Shown here: one piece after another, positions 8,747 through 18,232 of the stretch
Layout: the number at the start of each line of letters is the position of its first letter
How positions within the stretch are numbered: position 1 is the stretch's first letter
Source of the DNA: Aquimarina sp. MMG016
GTDB lineage: Bacteria; Bacteroidota; Bacteroidia; Flavobacteriales; Flavobacteriaceae
Assembly (NCBI RefSeq): GCF_018100805.1
Contig: NZ_JAGJEA010000002.1
Span: forward strand, 620,001-684,000
Direction of reading: 5' to 3'
DNA: 64,000 nucleotides
Translations under genes and position numbers: made by a program
Notes under the pieces: generated by a model
Seen by the model: the letters and a program-made list of their open reading frames with translations, nothing else
What the model was told of the DNA's origin: nothing
Databases searched by the model: none

Positions 8747-9876
8747 CTCAATATGTTTTTAATTACCGATACTACTCTATATAAATCTTCTTCTTCAAGA
8801 TTAGACCCGCTGGGTAAGCAAAGTCCGCGATCAAATAAATCATCAGAAATTCCATTGAGGTAAGCATCACAATCTGCAAATACAGGTTGACGATGCATGG
8901 GTTTCCATAGTGGTCGTGATTCGATGTTTTCATCTGCCAGAGCTAATCGTATCCCTTCCCTTAATTCATAAGAACTAGTTTCGATACAAGAGAGCCATCT
9001 GTTAGAATAAAAACCATTTGGTTCTTCTAAGAATTTAATGTCTGAAGAGCCACTTAAATTCTTTTTATAAAATTCAAAATTATTTCTTCTATAGTTTACG
9101 TGTTTATCTAAAACTTCCATTTGCCCTCTACCTATGCCAGCAATAATATTGCTCATCCTGTAGTTATAACCAACCTCAGTATGTTGATAATGTGGTGCAT
9201 TATCTCTAGCCTGAGTAGCCAAATAAATTGCTTTTTCCTTATGATACTCAGATTTAGAAACCAAAGCACCTCCTCCAGAAGTGGTAATGATTTTGTTACC
9301 ATTGAATGAAAGAATAGCTAAATCGCCAAAAGTTCCACACTTTACTCCGTGATAAGAACTTCCGAAGGCTTCCGCACTATCTTCTAAAACAGGTATCTTA
9401 TATTCTGAAGCCACTTTATGCACAGCTTCTACATCATATGGCATACCATATAGATGGACAGCAATAATAGCCTTAGGTTTATTTCCTTTAGCAATTCTGT
9501 CTTTTATTGCAATTTCTAATTGTTCTGGACAAATATTCCAGGTATTTCTTTCACTATCAATAAAGATTGGTTTAGCTCCTAAGTACACAATTGGATTTGC
9601 CGAAGCTGCAAATGTCATACTCTGACATAAGACTTCGTCTCCTTTAGATACACCAAGTAATTGTAATCCCAAGTGAAGTGAAGCTGTACCTGAACTTAGA
9701 GCAGCAACGTGTACGTCTCTTTCTAAATAGGTTTCAATATCTTTTTCGAAACCATTTACATTAGGACCTAAGGGTGCTACCCAATTAGTATCAAATGCTT
9801 CTTTAACAAAATTTTGCTCAGTTCCGCCCATATGCGGAGACGACAGCCAGATTCTTTTTGAATCAATTATATTCAT
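8743..9876 (-). CDS. DegT/DnrJ/EryC1 sugar aminotransferase, PglE-like
   Basis: The 377-residue PLP enzyme shows the family signature: SSGTASLHLGL (about 61-71) for cofactor phosphate, EDSAEAFGS (165-173) and the PLP lysine K195 in FNGNKIITTSGGG. Size and motifs are of the ArnB/PglE group that transfers an amino group from glutamate to C4 of a 4-keto sugar. Translational coupling to the 4,6-dehydratase points to UDP-4-amino-4,6-dideoxy-GlcNAc as product. PglD-like acetyltransferases to finish N-acetylation are encoded at 16878 and 18233. It is the first gene of its minus-strand unit, after a 703-base intergenic region. Confidence 0.92.
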   Translation of the reverse strand: MNIIDSKRIWLSSPHMGGTEQNFVKEAFDTNWVAPLGPNVNGFEKDIETYLERDVHVAALSSGTASLHLGLQLLGVSKGDEVLCQSMTFAASANPIVYLGAKPIFIDSERNTWNICPEQLEIAIKDRIAKGNKPKAIIAVHLYGMPYDVEAVHKVASEYKIPVLEDSAEAFGSSYHGVKCGTFGDLAILSFNGNKIITTSGGGALVSKSEYHKEKAIYLATQARDNAPHYQHTEVGYNYRMSNIIAGIGRGQMEVLDKHVNYRRNNFEFYKKNLSGSSDIKFLEEPNGFYSNRWLSCIETSSYELREGIRLALADENIESRPLWKPMHRQPVFADCDAYLNGISDDLFDRGLCLPSGSNLEEEDLYRVVSVIKNILR

Positions 9877-10579
9877 AATTTCCCCATTAAAATGAACAAT
9901 AATTATTAGTGACTAAAAAATCATGTATAAACACAACTCATTAATCCTACATCAACATTCTAAAAAATATAAGGAAGAAGGGGGGTAGAAACTTCCAATT
10001 TTTAAATCAAACTTTAATAACTTTTCCGATTGCTAAAATAGCTTAGTTAGGCCAATTAACAATTCAAAATGTTATTTTTTAGACAGAATACTTAAAAAGT
10101 GCGTTCAATGACTCACGAAAAGCATATAATTAATCAAAATTACGGAAATACCGTAAGAAAAATATTATAATAATCGTGTTAAAATCAATGGCCTTAAGAA
10201 CTTTAAACGATGTTTTTACACTTTTTTAACTCGTATTAAGATTTTTTAACATCATTTAATCAGAAAATTCTTCATTTTCTTAAATATTAAACTTGAAATA
10301 AATATTCACACTATCTTTTTATAACACAGTACAATAATACCGTATTCATTAAATAATTTTACAAGTGTAAAACCTAAATATTAAAGGGTTATTTACCCTA
10401 TTATTTGTTTATCATTTTTATGTAAAACTCTCTATTATAGGTAAAAGAAAAAATAACTCAATTAAAATTTGATTTATATAATTAAATACATAAAATTTAC
10501 ATCCTTCAAGAGTATTAGATTTTTAATATAAGCTTGTATAACTTTCCCCCAACTTTTATTTATAATTATAATGTAATAG
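9877..10579. other. Long AT-rich divergent intergenic region
   Basis: This 703-base gap separates divergent genes and holds no convincing ORF. I see three small symmetric elements: TTACGG/CCGTAA around a 5-base loop (10140-10156), AGGGT/ACCCT around a 5-base loop (10385-10399), and the octamer ATACCGTA twice (10148-10155 and 10337-10344). A minus-strand TAATTTTG (10142-10135) matches the -7 consensus but lacks a TTG at the right distance. No exact TAnnTTTG was found on the plus strand. It probably carries promoters and leaders for both directions, but I cannot place them. Confidence 0.5.
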
Positions 10580-12031
10580 ATGTTATTCAATTCTATAGAC
10601 TTTTTTATATTTCTTCCAATAGTTTTTGCACTATATTGGTTTCTTTTTTATAAAAAACTCAAAATCCAAAATGTATTTCTTCTATCAGCGAGTTATATTT
10701 TTTATGGCTTATGGGATTGGAGATTTCTGTTTCTAATATTAGCAAGTACTGTTGTCGACTTTTTTGTTGGGCAAGTTATTTATTCTCACAATTCCAATCG
10801 TAAAAGAAAATCTTGGTTATGGGTTAGTGTTTTGTTTAATGTCGGACTCCTAGGATTCTTTAAGTACTATAATTTTTTTGTTGATTCTTGGGTAGATTTT
10901 GTATCTATTTTAGGATACGAATTAAAAAGCACCTGGACACTGCAGATCATACTACCGGTAGGTATATCTTTTTATACATTCCAGACCATGTCTTATTCTT
11001 TGGATATCTATTATAAAAGACTTACCCCCACAAAAGATTTTATATCCTTTGCAACATTTGTAAGTTTTTTTCCGCAACTCGTAGCAGGACCAATAGAAAG
11101 AGCCTCTAACCTATTATCGCAGATCACTACTAAAAGAGCTTTTAATTATACACAGTGTACTGAAGGGTTAAAACTAATTTTATGGGGATTGTTTAAAAAA
11201 GTTGTTATTGCAGACTCGATTGCACCAATTGTTGATGATATATTTGCTAATTATGCTGATTACCCTGCATCTACATTGATTCTCGGAGTTTCTCTATTTA
11301 GTTTTCAGGTATATGGTGATTTCAGCGGTTATTCTGACATCGCTATCGGAACCGCCAAGCTTTTTGGTATAGAGTTAATGTCTAACTTTAAATTCCCGAT
11401 CTTTTCAAGAAACGTAGCGGAATATTGGCAAAGATGGCATGTTTCATTATCGACCTGGTTTAGACATTATGTTTATATTCCTTTGGGTGGAAGCCGAGTG
11501 AGTAAATTAAAGTCAGTAAGAAATATTATTATTATTTTTCTGGTTAGTGGTTTCTGGCATGGAGCTAATTGGACTTTTATCGCCTGGGGAGCTTTTCATG
11601 CTCTTTTATATATTCCAGTTTTTCTGATGGGAAGAAATAGAATTTATATGGGTAATGTGGTTGCAGAAAATCGTTGGTTTCCTTCATTAATAGAAATTGG
11701 GCAAATTATACTTACATTTTCGTTAGTAACCTTCTCCAGAGTATTCTTTAGATCAGCATCTATTACTGATGCTTTTGGTTTTCTAAACCAAATCTGGACT
11801 AATTTTAGTTTTGAAACATATCATCATCCGCTGGGGTATCGAATGATAGATTATTTTATCCTGTTAATAATATTTGTGTTATATGAATTCAGAATCAGAA
11901 GAGACGAGCGCTCTCCATTCAAATTCAAATCCAAAATTGTACGATTTGTTGCCTATACTTTAGTAATTTTAGGAATGTTATTATTCTTTGATGATAATAT
12001 TGATAGATCTTTTATCTATTTCCAATTCTAA
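10580..12031 (+). CDS. MBOAT-family membrane O-acyltransferase (copy 1)
   Basis: The 483-residue polytopic protein is of the AlgI/DltB/PatA branch of membrane-bound O-acyltransferases, which move acyl groups across the membrane onto periplasmic glycans. The two conserved histidines are H287 (EYWQRWHVSL) and H327 (GFWHGANW). FFPQLVAGPIERA, YGDFSGYSDIAIG and YIPLGG are further family motifs. It is followed 6 bases later by an SGNH protein, the standard partner. This is one of three MBOAT/SGNH pairs in the locus and the only pair on the plus strand. It is very similar to copy 2 (29415-30827). The acyl donor and target sugar are unknown. Confidence 0.93.
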   Translation: MLFNSIDFFIFLPIVFALYWFLFYKKLKIQNVFLLSASYIFYGLWDWRFLFLILASTVVDFFVGQVIYSHNSNRKRKSWLWVSVLFNVGLLGFFKYYNFFVDSWVDFVSILGYELKSTWTLQIILPVGISFYTFQTMSYSLDIYYKRLTPTKDFISFATFVSFFPQLVAGPIERASNLLSQITTKRAFNYTQCTEGLKLILWGLFKKVVIADSIAPIVDDIFANYADYPASTLILGVSLFSFQVYGDFSGYSDIAIGTAKLFGIELMSNFKFPIFSRNVAEYWQRWHVSLSTWFRHYVYIPLGGSRVSKLKSVRNIIIIFLVSGFWHGANWTFIAWGAFHALLYIPVFLMGRNRIYMGNVVAENRWFPSLIEIGQIILTFSLVTFSRVFFRSASITDAFGFLNQIWTNFSFETYHHPLGYRMIDYFILLIIFVLYEFRIRRDERSPFKFKSKIVRFVAYTLVILGMLLFFDDNIDRSFIYFQF

Positions 12032-12037
12032 ATAATA

Positions 12038-13006
12038 ATGAAGAAACTTATATTCAAAAGTGCATTATACTTTTTTCTAATATTAATTGGATTAGAAATA
12101 TTAGTGCGTATATTTCATTTAGGGAAAGACACCCCTACTCGATTTTTGGATGAACACAAAGTAGAAAAATGGGTTCCTAATCAGAATGGTTTTTCTGTTA
12201 CCGGAAACCGAAGGCAAAACTTTTCAGAATATAAGATTAATAACTCTGGCTACAACTCTTATCGAGAATTCAATCCTACAAATAATAAAGTTGAAATTGC
12301 ACTAGTTGGAGATTCATTTATAGAAGGTTTTCATCAAAACTATTATAATTCAATAGGAAAAAAAGTAGAAAATGCCATACCAACAATCGAAGTTTATGAA
12401 TATGGCTATGCGGGTTATGATTTTGCAGATCAATTACATTTAGTGCAATCCTACAAAAATCAGTTTAATCTTATAGATCATGTAATTTTAGGTATCAAAT
12501 TCTCTAATGATCTAACCCGAGGAGAATATAAAGTAGTAACGGGTCGTTTGAACTTAGAATCACCTCTAAACCGTTTATTGAAAAAAAGTAAATTACTGGT
12601 GTATTGCAAAAGTATAGGAATCTTAGATCCTCCTCAAAAATTGATTTACAGGGTTAAAAGTATGCTTAGACCAGCACAAAAAGTTAAACAGCTAAGTGAT
12701 GAAGAAGCTGAACGACTAAAAGAAGAAAAAGATAAGGTGTATTTAGCTAATTTCGAAAGTTTAGTTACTACCTACGGATATGACAAAAAGAGGTTTACAC
12801 TATTACTAGATTCTAGAATAACGAGTCCTATGTTTTTATCTTATCTAAAAGAAAATGGTTTTAGCTATATCGATTTTTCGAATTCTTTCGAAAAGACCGA
12901 CAGATCAACTACTTTAATTTATGATAGACATTGGAATAATCATGGAAGAGAATTAGTTGCAAAAGTAATCATCGATTATCTGAAACAAATTGATGTTACC
13001 AAATAA
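12038..13006 (+). CDS. SGNH/AlgJ-like acyltransferase partner (copy 1)
   Basis: The 322-residue protein has one N-terminal membrane anchor (about 7-25) and a periplasmic SGNH domain. The nucleophile block is ALVGDSFIEG with Ser93. The last block reads YDRHWNNHG, giving Asp296 and His298 in the DxHW form known from AlgJ/AlgX rather than the commoner DxxH. Such proteins take the acyl group delivered by the MBOAT partner and place it on the polysaccharide. It directly follows MBOAT copy 1 and ends 20 bases before a convergent gene. Confidence 0.82.
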   Translation: MKKLIFKSALYFFLILIGLEILVRIFHLGKDTPTRFLDEHKVEKWVPNQNGFSVTGNRRQNFSEYKINNSGYNSYREFNPTNNKVEIALVGDSFIEGFHQNYYNSIGKKVENAIPTIEVYEYGYAGYDFADQLHLVQSYKNQFNLIDHVILGIKFSNDLTRGEYKVVTGRLNLESPLNRLLKKSKLLVYCKSIGILDPPQKLIYRVKSMLRPAQKVKQLSDEEAERLKEEKDKVYLANFESLVTTYGYDKKRFTLLLDSRITSPMFLSYLKENGFSYIDFSNSFEKTDRSTTLIYDRHWNNHGRELVAKVIIDYLKQIDVTK

Positions 13007-13026
13007 CCCTTATTACCTTACTGAAT

Positions 13027-14172
13027 CTATTCTAACGTAATTTTTTGCATTTTTGATTTACCAATAATCATAAAAGATTTTTGTTCCTCCGGAATCTGAA
13101 ATACCTTGACATCAGAAACGTTTTCAATGGCAGAATATAAAAAATCAAAAACCATTTTTCTGAGAAAAGCGTATTTTTCATTGTTATAGTCTACTACCGG
13201 ATATTCTTCACTAAACTGTACAGCTTCAATCTTAGAAACCGAATATTTAATTTCTTGATTTGGCTCGCTTTTCTTTCGCTTTGCTTTATAACTTTTATAC
13301 CGTACATAAGCTATTTTAAAAATATATTCTTTCAGGCTAACTTTTAGATATTCAATGTTTCCTTTAATTCTGGAAACGAACGAAGCTTTTGGATAAATAA
13401 TCTGATGTTCGAAATTATAAATATGATTACACCATTCACGTTTATAACTTAAGTCACCCATCCCCATTTCATACGATTTGTGATCATTAGCAATACACCA
13501 CTCCAACTTTTTGTAGATTTCTACACTTCCTAAACTAAATTTTCCATAATCAATATCATATGAAGAAATAGCACTAAATAATCTATTGTCGAAATGATGA
13601 CTTAGTGATACTACAATTGGATTATTACCATTCATGATCACAAACAAAGAGGCTCTCTTTTCATTAATCAAAGAAAAATACATTTCCTTATAATGATCCC
13701 ATCGCAAAAGGCTTTGACTTACATCATTACGTTGTTCGAACCTTCTTATCAGCATTTGCTCTAAACTGTTCATGTAATGATCATACTCATCCTTTTGTAT
13801 TTTGCCATAATACATTTTACAGGAAATATCAAAACAAGTTTCTAATCGATTAACTCTTCTTCTAATTCCTTTAGCGTTACTTCTAAAACGATGTTTTAGA
13901 TAAGCATTTACATCAGAGAAACCATCCAAAAAAATAGCATAACCCTTAAAAAATTGGCTAACCTTTTTGGTAATAAATCGATCATCATTAAGAATTGGTT
14001 GTAAATAATCAGGAATAAAGAAAACAGAATAAAACTGATCAAGACTACTTTTTTTATGATCAAAATTTTTCAATATTTCATCACTATTAAACTCTTGAAT
14101 CCCAGAGAATAGTTCTGGTATAGTACTTTTCTCAAAAACTTCAAAAAAATAATCTATATGCTGTTTTTTCAT
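13027..14172 (-). CDS. GNAT/FemAB-fold acyltransferase, CelD/BioF2-like
   Basis: The 381-residue protein appears to belong to the GNAT superfamily branch related to FemAB and CelD. Supporting pieces are RFRSNAKGIRRRVNRLE (about 90-107), a helix-rich middle, SLFVIMNGNNPIVVSLSHHF and YEMGMGDLSYKREW, the typical order for this family: a poly-basic RxNxRK-like segment, then a beta core, then a GMGD/KxxW end. Members transfer acyl or aminoacyl groups. The start overlaps the stop of the related gene upstream (ATGA), so the two are coupled. In this locus it may attach an amino acid or acyl group to an amino sugar; that is inference. It could also be an inactive homologue. Confidence 0.65.
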   Translation of the reverse strand: MKKQHIDYFFEVFEKSTIPELFSGIQEFNSDEILKNFDHKKSSLDQFYSVFFIPDYLQPILNDDRFITKKVSQFFKGYAIFLDGFSDVNAYLKHRFRSNAKGIRRRVNRLETCFDISCKMYYGKIQKDEYDHYMNSLEQMLIRRFEQRNDVSQSLLRWDHYKEMYFSLINEKRASLFVIMNGNNPIVVSLSHHFDNRLFSAISSYDIDYGKFSLGSVEIYKKLEWCIANDHKSYEMGMGDLSYKREWCNHIYNFEHQIIYPKASFVSRIKGNIEYLKVSLKEYIFKIAYVRYKSYKAKRKKSEPNQEIKYSVSKIEAVQFSEEYPVVDYNNEKYAFLRKMVFDFLYSAIENVSDVKVFQIPEEQKSFMIIGKSKMQKITLE

Positions 14173-15260
14173 CTATTAATAGATCTATAATATGGAAAAA
14201 AATGATTATTCAAATCCTCTTTTGGGATATTAGCATACTCAGGATCTGATGATAGAGATAACTCATCATAAATTTTTTGATTAACTATCTTTCTACCAGT
14301 ACAAAAAACAACATCTTCATCTTTCGGGAAAAGAGCTTTTTTACTTTTATACAAACCATCTCCATCTCTCATTCCACCACCTAACACATAGTGTTTTTTG
14401 TTATTAGCAATAGCCCATTCTATAATTTTAACTCTAAGAAAATCATTTGGTCTATGACTAAAATATTCTGCGTTAGTTCCTCCAAGAAATGCAAAAATCG
14501 TGTCTTTATAGCTAATTATAAGTTCTACAGAAATAGGTTTTTCTTCAACATAAGCAATAGCTATAGAAAAATTGTTGCTATTGGATAATATCAAGTTTTC
14601 AAAATATTCAATTGAGAAAAAATAAATACTATCCGCATTATTTCGCTTCATTGTATCTACATAGATATCATTAAAGATCTTGATGATATCTTTAGTTATT
14701 TCATTTTTATGATAGAACCTAAATTCTAAGTTATAATTTATAGCCTTTCTGAAATTATTTCTAACCTTAGAATTAAAAGCTGTCCATTGATCATCAAAAT
14801 TTTCTAAAAAACGCCCTCTTACATTAGACAATGTATGGATTAAATTACCCGAATATCCTTTATAGTTCTGATTTAGACTAAAACGTATAAATTCTGCGAC
14901 TACATTATTTTTCTTATACCATTGATCTATAAGTTCCCAAAAATGAATAACATCAAGTTCTGAGATGTTATCATTAAATAGCGGGCCATTATATCCATAA
15001 GGGCTTATGACATCAAAATATGAAGACTCCTTACCTTTTATCGTAATTGTTCTGAAAACCAAAGGCATTAAAACTATAGGTACATCTGATTTTTCTAAAA
15101 CAAAATATTTTAGTTTATCAGAATTTTGTGCAAAATACTGTAAATGCTCTGCTGAGTAATATACATTATTACCCCATCCATTTTGAAGAAGTGCTTTGTA
15201 TTCCAATACATCCGAACTGTCATCAAGGTTTTTAGTAAGTAGTCTGTAGTTTTGCTTCAA
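14169..15260 (-). CDS. FemAB/FemX-like aminoacyl- or acyltransferase
   Basis: The 363-residue protein has the two-GNAT layout of the FemAB family. It shows WTAFNSKVRNNFRKAINYN (the conserved SKxRNNxRKA segment, about 158-176), a helical middle, then VELIISYKDTIFAFLGGTN and HYVLGGGMRDGDGLYKSKKALFP (the GGG..GLxxFKxxF-like segment). FemX-type enzymes use aminoacyl-tRNA to add amino acids to peptidoglycan precursors, while relatives in polysaccharide loci are uncharacterised. The coupled neighbour is a related GNAT. The gene lies near the 3' end of a block with carrier-protein and adenylation genes, so both loaded carrier and aminoacyl-tRNA are possible donors. Confidence 0.72.
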   Translation of the reverse strand: MKQNYRLLTKNLDDSSDVLEYKALLQNGWGNNVYYSAEHLQYFAQNSDKLKYFVLEKSDVPIVLMPLVFRTITIKGKESSYFDVISPYGYNGPLFNDNISELDVIHFWELIDQWYKKNNVVAEFIRFSLNQNYKGYSGNLIHTLSNVRGRFLENFDDQWTAFNSKVRNNFRKAINYNLEFRFYHKNEITKDIIKIFNDIYVDTMKRNNADSIYFFSIEYFENLILSNSNNFSIAIAYVEEKPISVELIISYKDTIFAFLGGTNAEYFSHRPNDFLRVKIIEWAIANNKKHYVLGGGMRDGDGLYKSKKALFPKDEDVVFCTGRKIVNQKIYDELSLSSDPEYANIPKEDLNNHFFPYYRSINR

Positions 15261-15305
15261 ATTATTATAGGTATTAGTTAGATATCTATTTATTCGGGGG
15301 TTACT

Positions 15306-16874
15306 TTAGTTTACTTTTTTATAAAAATATTCATTTAGTTTCTGAGACAACACTTGGGATAACCATATTATTCTACCACAATGTTCTAAATGCCATACAG
15401 CTTTGCCTTCAAAAATATTACCTGCTAATAATGGCCCCATTATATGCAAATTCTCAACTGTTTCTAACGCATCATTTACTTCGAGACCAATTTTAGAATC
15501 ATTTGGTTTGCAATATCCTTTATCAATCATATTTTTCAACAATGATGGAACATCTTTCTTAGTTAAATTTGTGCTTCCGATACAGTTAACTATAATATGT
15601 ACAGGTTCTTTATACATTTTATTTTCTCCAGATGCTGTATCTAAATATTCTAATTTATATTCTCCATTATCATTTTCAATGATATTGCTAAATCTACCGG
15701 CAATATGATCAAAACGACCTTCATCTTTTAAATCATCAATGGTTTTAGAATAATGAAACCCTGCACATCGCTGCCTTCTACCAATATCATTACCATAAAT
15801 GCAAGCAAATTTCTTTAGTTCTTCCTCATTAAGTTTACCCAGCAACCCTCCAAATGCTTTTGACACAACCTCTACAGTGGATGCTGCACCAAGATGAATC
15901 TCATCTGCATGATCTAAATCTTTATATGCTGCATCTGCTATGATTTTTGCGGTTAGATCATTCTCTTCAGCTAAAGCTTGTAAATTAAAAGGAACAAAGC
16001 TCTTTTTTCTCTCTCTATCAACTACTGCATCAGGCAATAATCCTTGGGTAGAGAGAAACATAAACTTGTTAATCCGAGATTTGATGTTCTCAAGGTCGTT
16101 CAATTTATACATGATCTCCAAACCACTGGCATTAGCTCCAACGACTAGCACATTAAGTTTTTTGTCAGATAATCTTTCTGAAAACTTATCGATCTTATAT
16201 AAAGTTTCTTTTAATTCGGGTTTATATGGATCGTTAGCAAAAAGTAGATGATCTTCTTCTATTAGATCTTCTTTTTTCCAAAGATGATTAACCGGAAGAG
16301 AACCTATAGACACTACAACTTTCTCAGAAAGAATGATTTCCCCATTTTCAAGAGACAACAAATATTTGTTATCCTGCTTATCCACATCTACTACCTCTCC
16401 GTTAATATAAGTAACTTCTACAGATTGCCTGAAATCCGCTAGTCTATTTTTAACTTTCTGATCAATATAGCTGCCAAAAAAACGTCTGGGGATAAACAAA
16501 TCCTCCCAATCATTATTTTTTATTTTTTCTGCATGTTTTGAGATCCATTCTGTAGATAGGGCTCCTCCATCTTTTTTTAGCTCCTCTAGTAACCATTCTT
16601 TATTATCATTAAGCCAAATGATAAATTTACTTAATTCCGGCTCCGGCAAAAAATTCTTTAATGAAGTGATCAAATGTACAGAAAACCCTGATCTGGAGCC
16701 ATAAGGTATCCCTGTATGAAACTCATTATACTTATCTATAATATTAATACGAATCTTATTGTTGTCAGCGCCATCTTCAATACTATCTAAAAGATGTAAA
16801 ATCGTAAATGACGATGAAATTCCCGAACCAATAAAAGTGATGTTAGATATATTTGTGTTATTCTCAGACTGCAT
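15306..16874 (-). CDS. FAD/NAD(P)-binding protein, NAD_binding_9 type
   Basis: The 522-residue soluble protein starts with a dinucleotide-binding motif (FIGSGISSSFTI) and contains a second nucleotide site, VLVVGANASGLEIMYKL (about 225-245). The latter resembles the NADPH site of flavin monooxygenase-like and PF13454 proteins. DKYNEFHTGIPYG and NLHIMGPLLAGNIFEGKAVWHLEHC fit that group. It is not a normal component of capsule loci. Its neighbours are two FemAB-like transferases downstream and a PglD-like acetyltransferase 3 bases upstream. It might oxidise an amino acid or sugar intermediate before transfer. The substrate cannot be read from the sequence. Confidence 0.7.
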   Translation of the reverse strand: MQSENNTNISNITFIGSGISSSFTILHLLDSIEDGADNNKIRINIIDKYNEFHTGIPYGSRSGFSVHLITSLKNFLPEPELSKFIIWLNDNKEWLLEELKKDGGALSTEWISKHAEKIKNNDWEDLFIPRRFFGSYIDQKVKNRLADFRQSVEVTYINGEVVDVDKQDNKYLLSLENGEIILSEKVVVSIGSLPVNHLWKKEDLIEEDHLLFANDPYKPELKETLYKIDKFSERLSDKKLNVLVVGANASGLEIMYKLNDLENIKSRINKFMFLSTQGLLPDAVVDRERKKSFVPFNLQALAEENDLTAKIIADAAYKDLDHADEIHLGAASTVEVVSKAFGGLLGKLNEEELKKFACIYGNDIGRRQRCAGFHYSKTIDDLKDEGRFDHIAGRFSNIIENDNGEYKLEYLDTASGENKMYKEPVHIIVNCIGSTNLTKKDVPSLLKNMIDKGYCKPNDSKIGLEVNDALETVENLHIMGPLLAGNIFEGKAVWHLEHCGRIIWLSQVLSQKLNEYFYKKVN

Positions 16875-16877
16875 GTA

Positions 16878-17522
16878 CTATGGTTGTTTGGTTTTAATTA
16901 CTCTCGCTGGATTACCGACTACGGTAGTATACTCCGGAACATCTTTTATTATTACTGTTCCTGCTCCAATTAACGTATCTCTTCCAATTTCCTTAACTCC
17001 TGTCATAGCGGTAACCCCCATTCCTACATATGCATTTTCCCTAACATTTATTAAAGCTCCAATATTTACTCCAGAAGACATAAAAACTCCGTCTTCTAAC
17101 GTTACATGATGTGCAATAGTACTATCCATATTGATCATAATATAATTACCAATATTGGTATGTGGCATTACTATATTACCTGCCAGCATATATACCGCCT
17201 CACCTATAGTAACATCAGGTGCTATTGATACTGTATGATGCAAAAAACTAGGAATTCCGTACCCTTCTTTTTTTAAAGTTGATAGATATTCTACTCTTAC
17301 TGCATTTACTCCTATTGGACAATACACGTCCTGAATTTTAGATTTAAATTCGTCTAAAAATAAATCCTCGTATTTGCCTAGCACAGGAATACCTATTACC
17401 TCCTGTCCTTCTAGATCTGGGTTATCATCTATAAAGCCGATGATATTAATTCCAGCCTCCTTTAGGTAAGAAGCATATACTTGCCCCTGTGTTCCTGCCC
17501 CAATGATTACTGAGTTTTTCAC
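16878..17522 (-). CDS. NeuD/PglD-family sugar acetyltransferase (copy 1)
   Basis: The 214-residue protein has an N-terminal PglD-type Rossmann segment (VIIGAGTQGQVYASYL, then GFIDDNPDLEGQEVIGIPVLG) and a C-terminal left-handed beta-helix of hexapeptide repeats (VTIGEAVYMLAGNIV, IGNYIMIN, then VIIKDVPEYTTVVGNPARV). A candidate catalytic histidine is in TIAHHVTLEDG. The family N- or O-acetylates nucleotide sugars, for example the 4-amino group in bacillosamine synthesis. It lies 3 bases before the FAD protein and 40 bases after a PglC-like transferase in the same transcript. Which of the two PglD-like copies serves the PglF/PglE product is not decided. Confidence 0.88.
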   Translation of the reverse strand: MKNSVIIGAGTQGQVYASYLKEAGINIIGFIDDNPDLEGQEVIGIPVLGKYEDLFLDEFKSKIQDVYCPIGVNAVRVEYLSTLKKEGYGIPSFLHHTVSIAPDVTIGEAVYMLAGNIVMPHTNIGNYIMINMDSTIAHHVTLEDGVFMSSGVNIGALINVRENAYVGMGVTAMTGVKEIGRDTLIGAGTVIIKDVPEYTTVVGNPARVIKTKQP

Positions 17523-17562
17523 TTGTTTGTAGTTAAGTTTTTAGTGGTTTAATTTCTTATGG

Positions 17563-18168
17563 TTAATTATTGCCCGTAAAAGTAGGCATATTCACGTTTT
17601 TTCCGCTATTAATATCTTCTTTAAAAAATACTTTTTTAATGGTTAATAACAAAATTTTTATATCTGTTTTCAGACTTATATGCTCTGTATACCAAACATC
17701 TAGTTTAAATTTTTGATCCCAGGAAATAGCATTTCTTCCATTTATCTGTGCCCAACCAGTAATACCAGGCCTGACATCATGTCTTTTTTTCTGGAAATCA
17801 TTGTACAAAGGTAAATACTTTACTAAAAGTGGCCTCGGGCCAATTAGACTCATATCTCCTTTTAAAACATTAAATAATTGTGGAATTTCATCTAAAGAGT
17901 ACTTTCTTATAAATGCTCCTGTTTTAGTTATTCTTTGCTCAAAGGGTAACAACTCTCCATTTTCATCCTTATTATCATTCATACTTTTGAACTTGATAAT
18001 TTTGAATATACTTTCATTCTTGCCGGGGCGAGGTTGTAGGAAAAAAGCCTTACCTTTATTAGCTATGCTTAATAATACTATTAAGACTAAAATAATTGGT
18101 GATAATAACAAAATCCCCACGAAGGAAGCTGTAAAATCAAATAAACGTTTTATGTATGGGTTATACAT
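17563..18168 (-). CDS. PglC-like initiating sugar phosphate transferase (copy 1)
   Basis: This 201-residue monotopic phosphoglycosyltransferase starts the chain by moving a sugar phosphate from a UDP-sugar to undecaprenyl phosphate. It has a re-entrant N-terminal helix (about 12-36), RPGKNE (47-52), the catalytic dyad Asp93-Glu94 in SLDEIPQLFN (the same numbering as Campylobacter PglC), DMSLIGPRPLL and PGITGWAQINGRN. Length and lack of extra N-terminal helices place it with PglC rather than WbaP. A close paralogue lies at 21896-22501. The expected substrate is UDP-diNAc-bacillosamine or a related sugar. Confidence 0.93.
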   Translation of the reverse strand: MYNPYIKRLFDFTASFVGILLLSPIILVLIVLLSIANKGKAFFLQPRPGKNESIFKIIKFKSMNDNKDENGELLPFEQRITKTGAFIRKYSLDEIPQLFNVLKGDMSLIGPRPLLVKYLPLYNDFQKKRHDVRPGITGWAQINGRNAISWDQKFKLDVWYTEHISLKTDIKILLLTIKKVFFKEDINSGKNVNMPTFTGNN

Positions 18169-18232
18169 ATATTATTTTTTAAAAAATCTAAATTCAATCA
18201 TTTAATTTATTTTAAACTATCACAAAAAGGTT

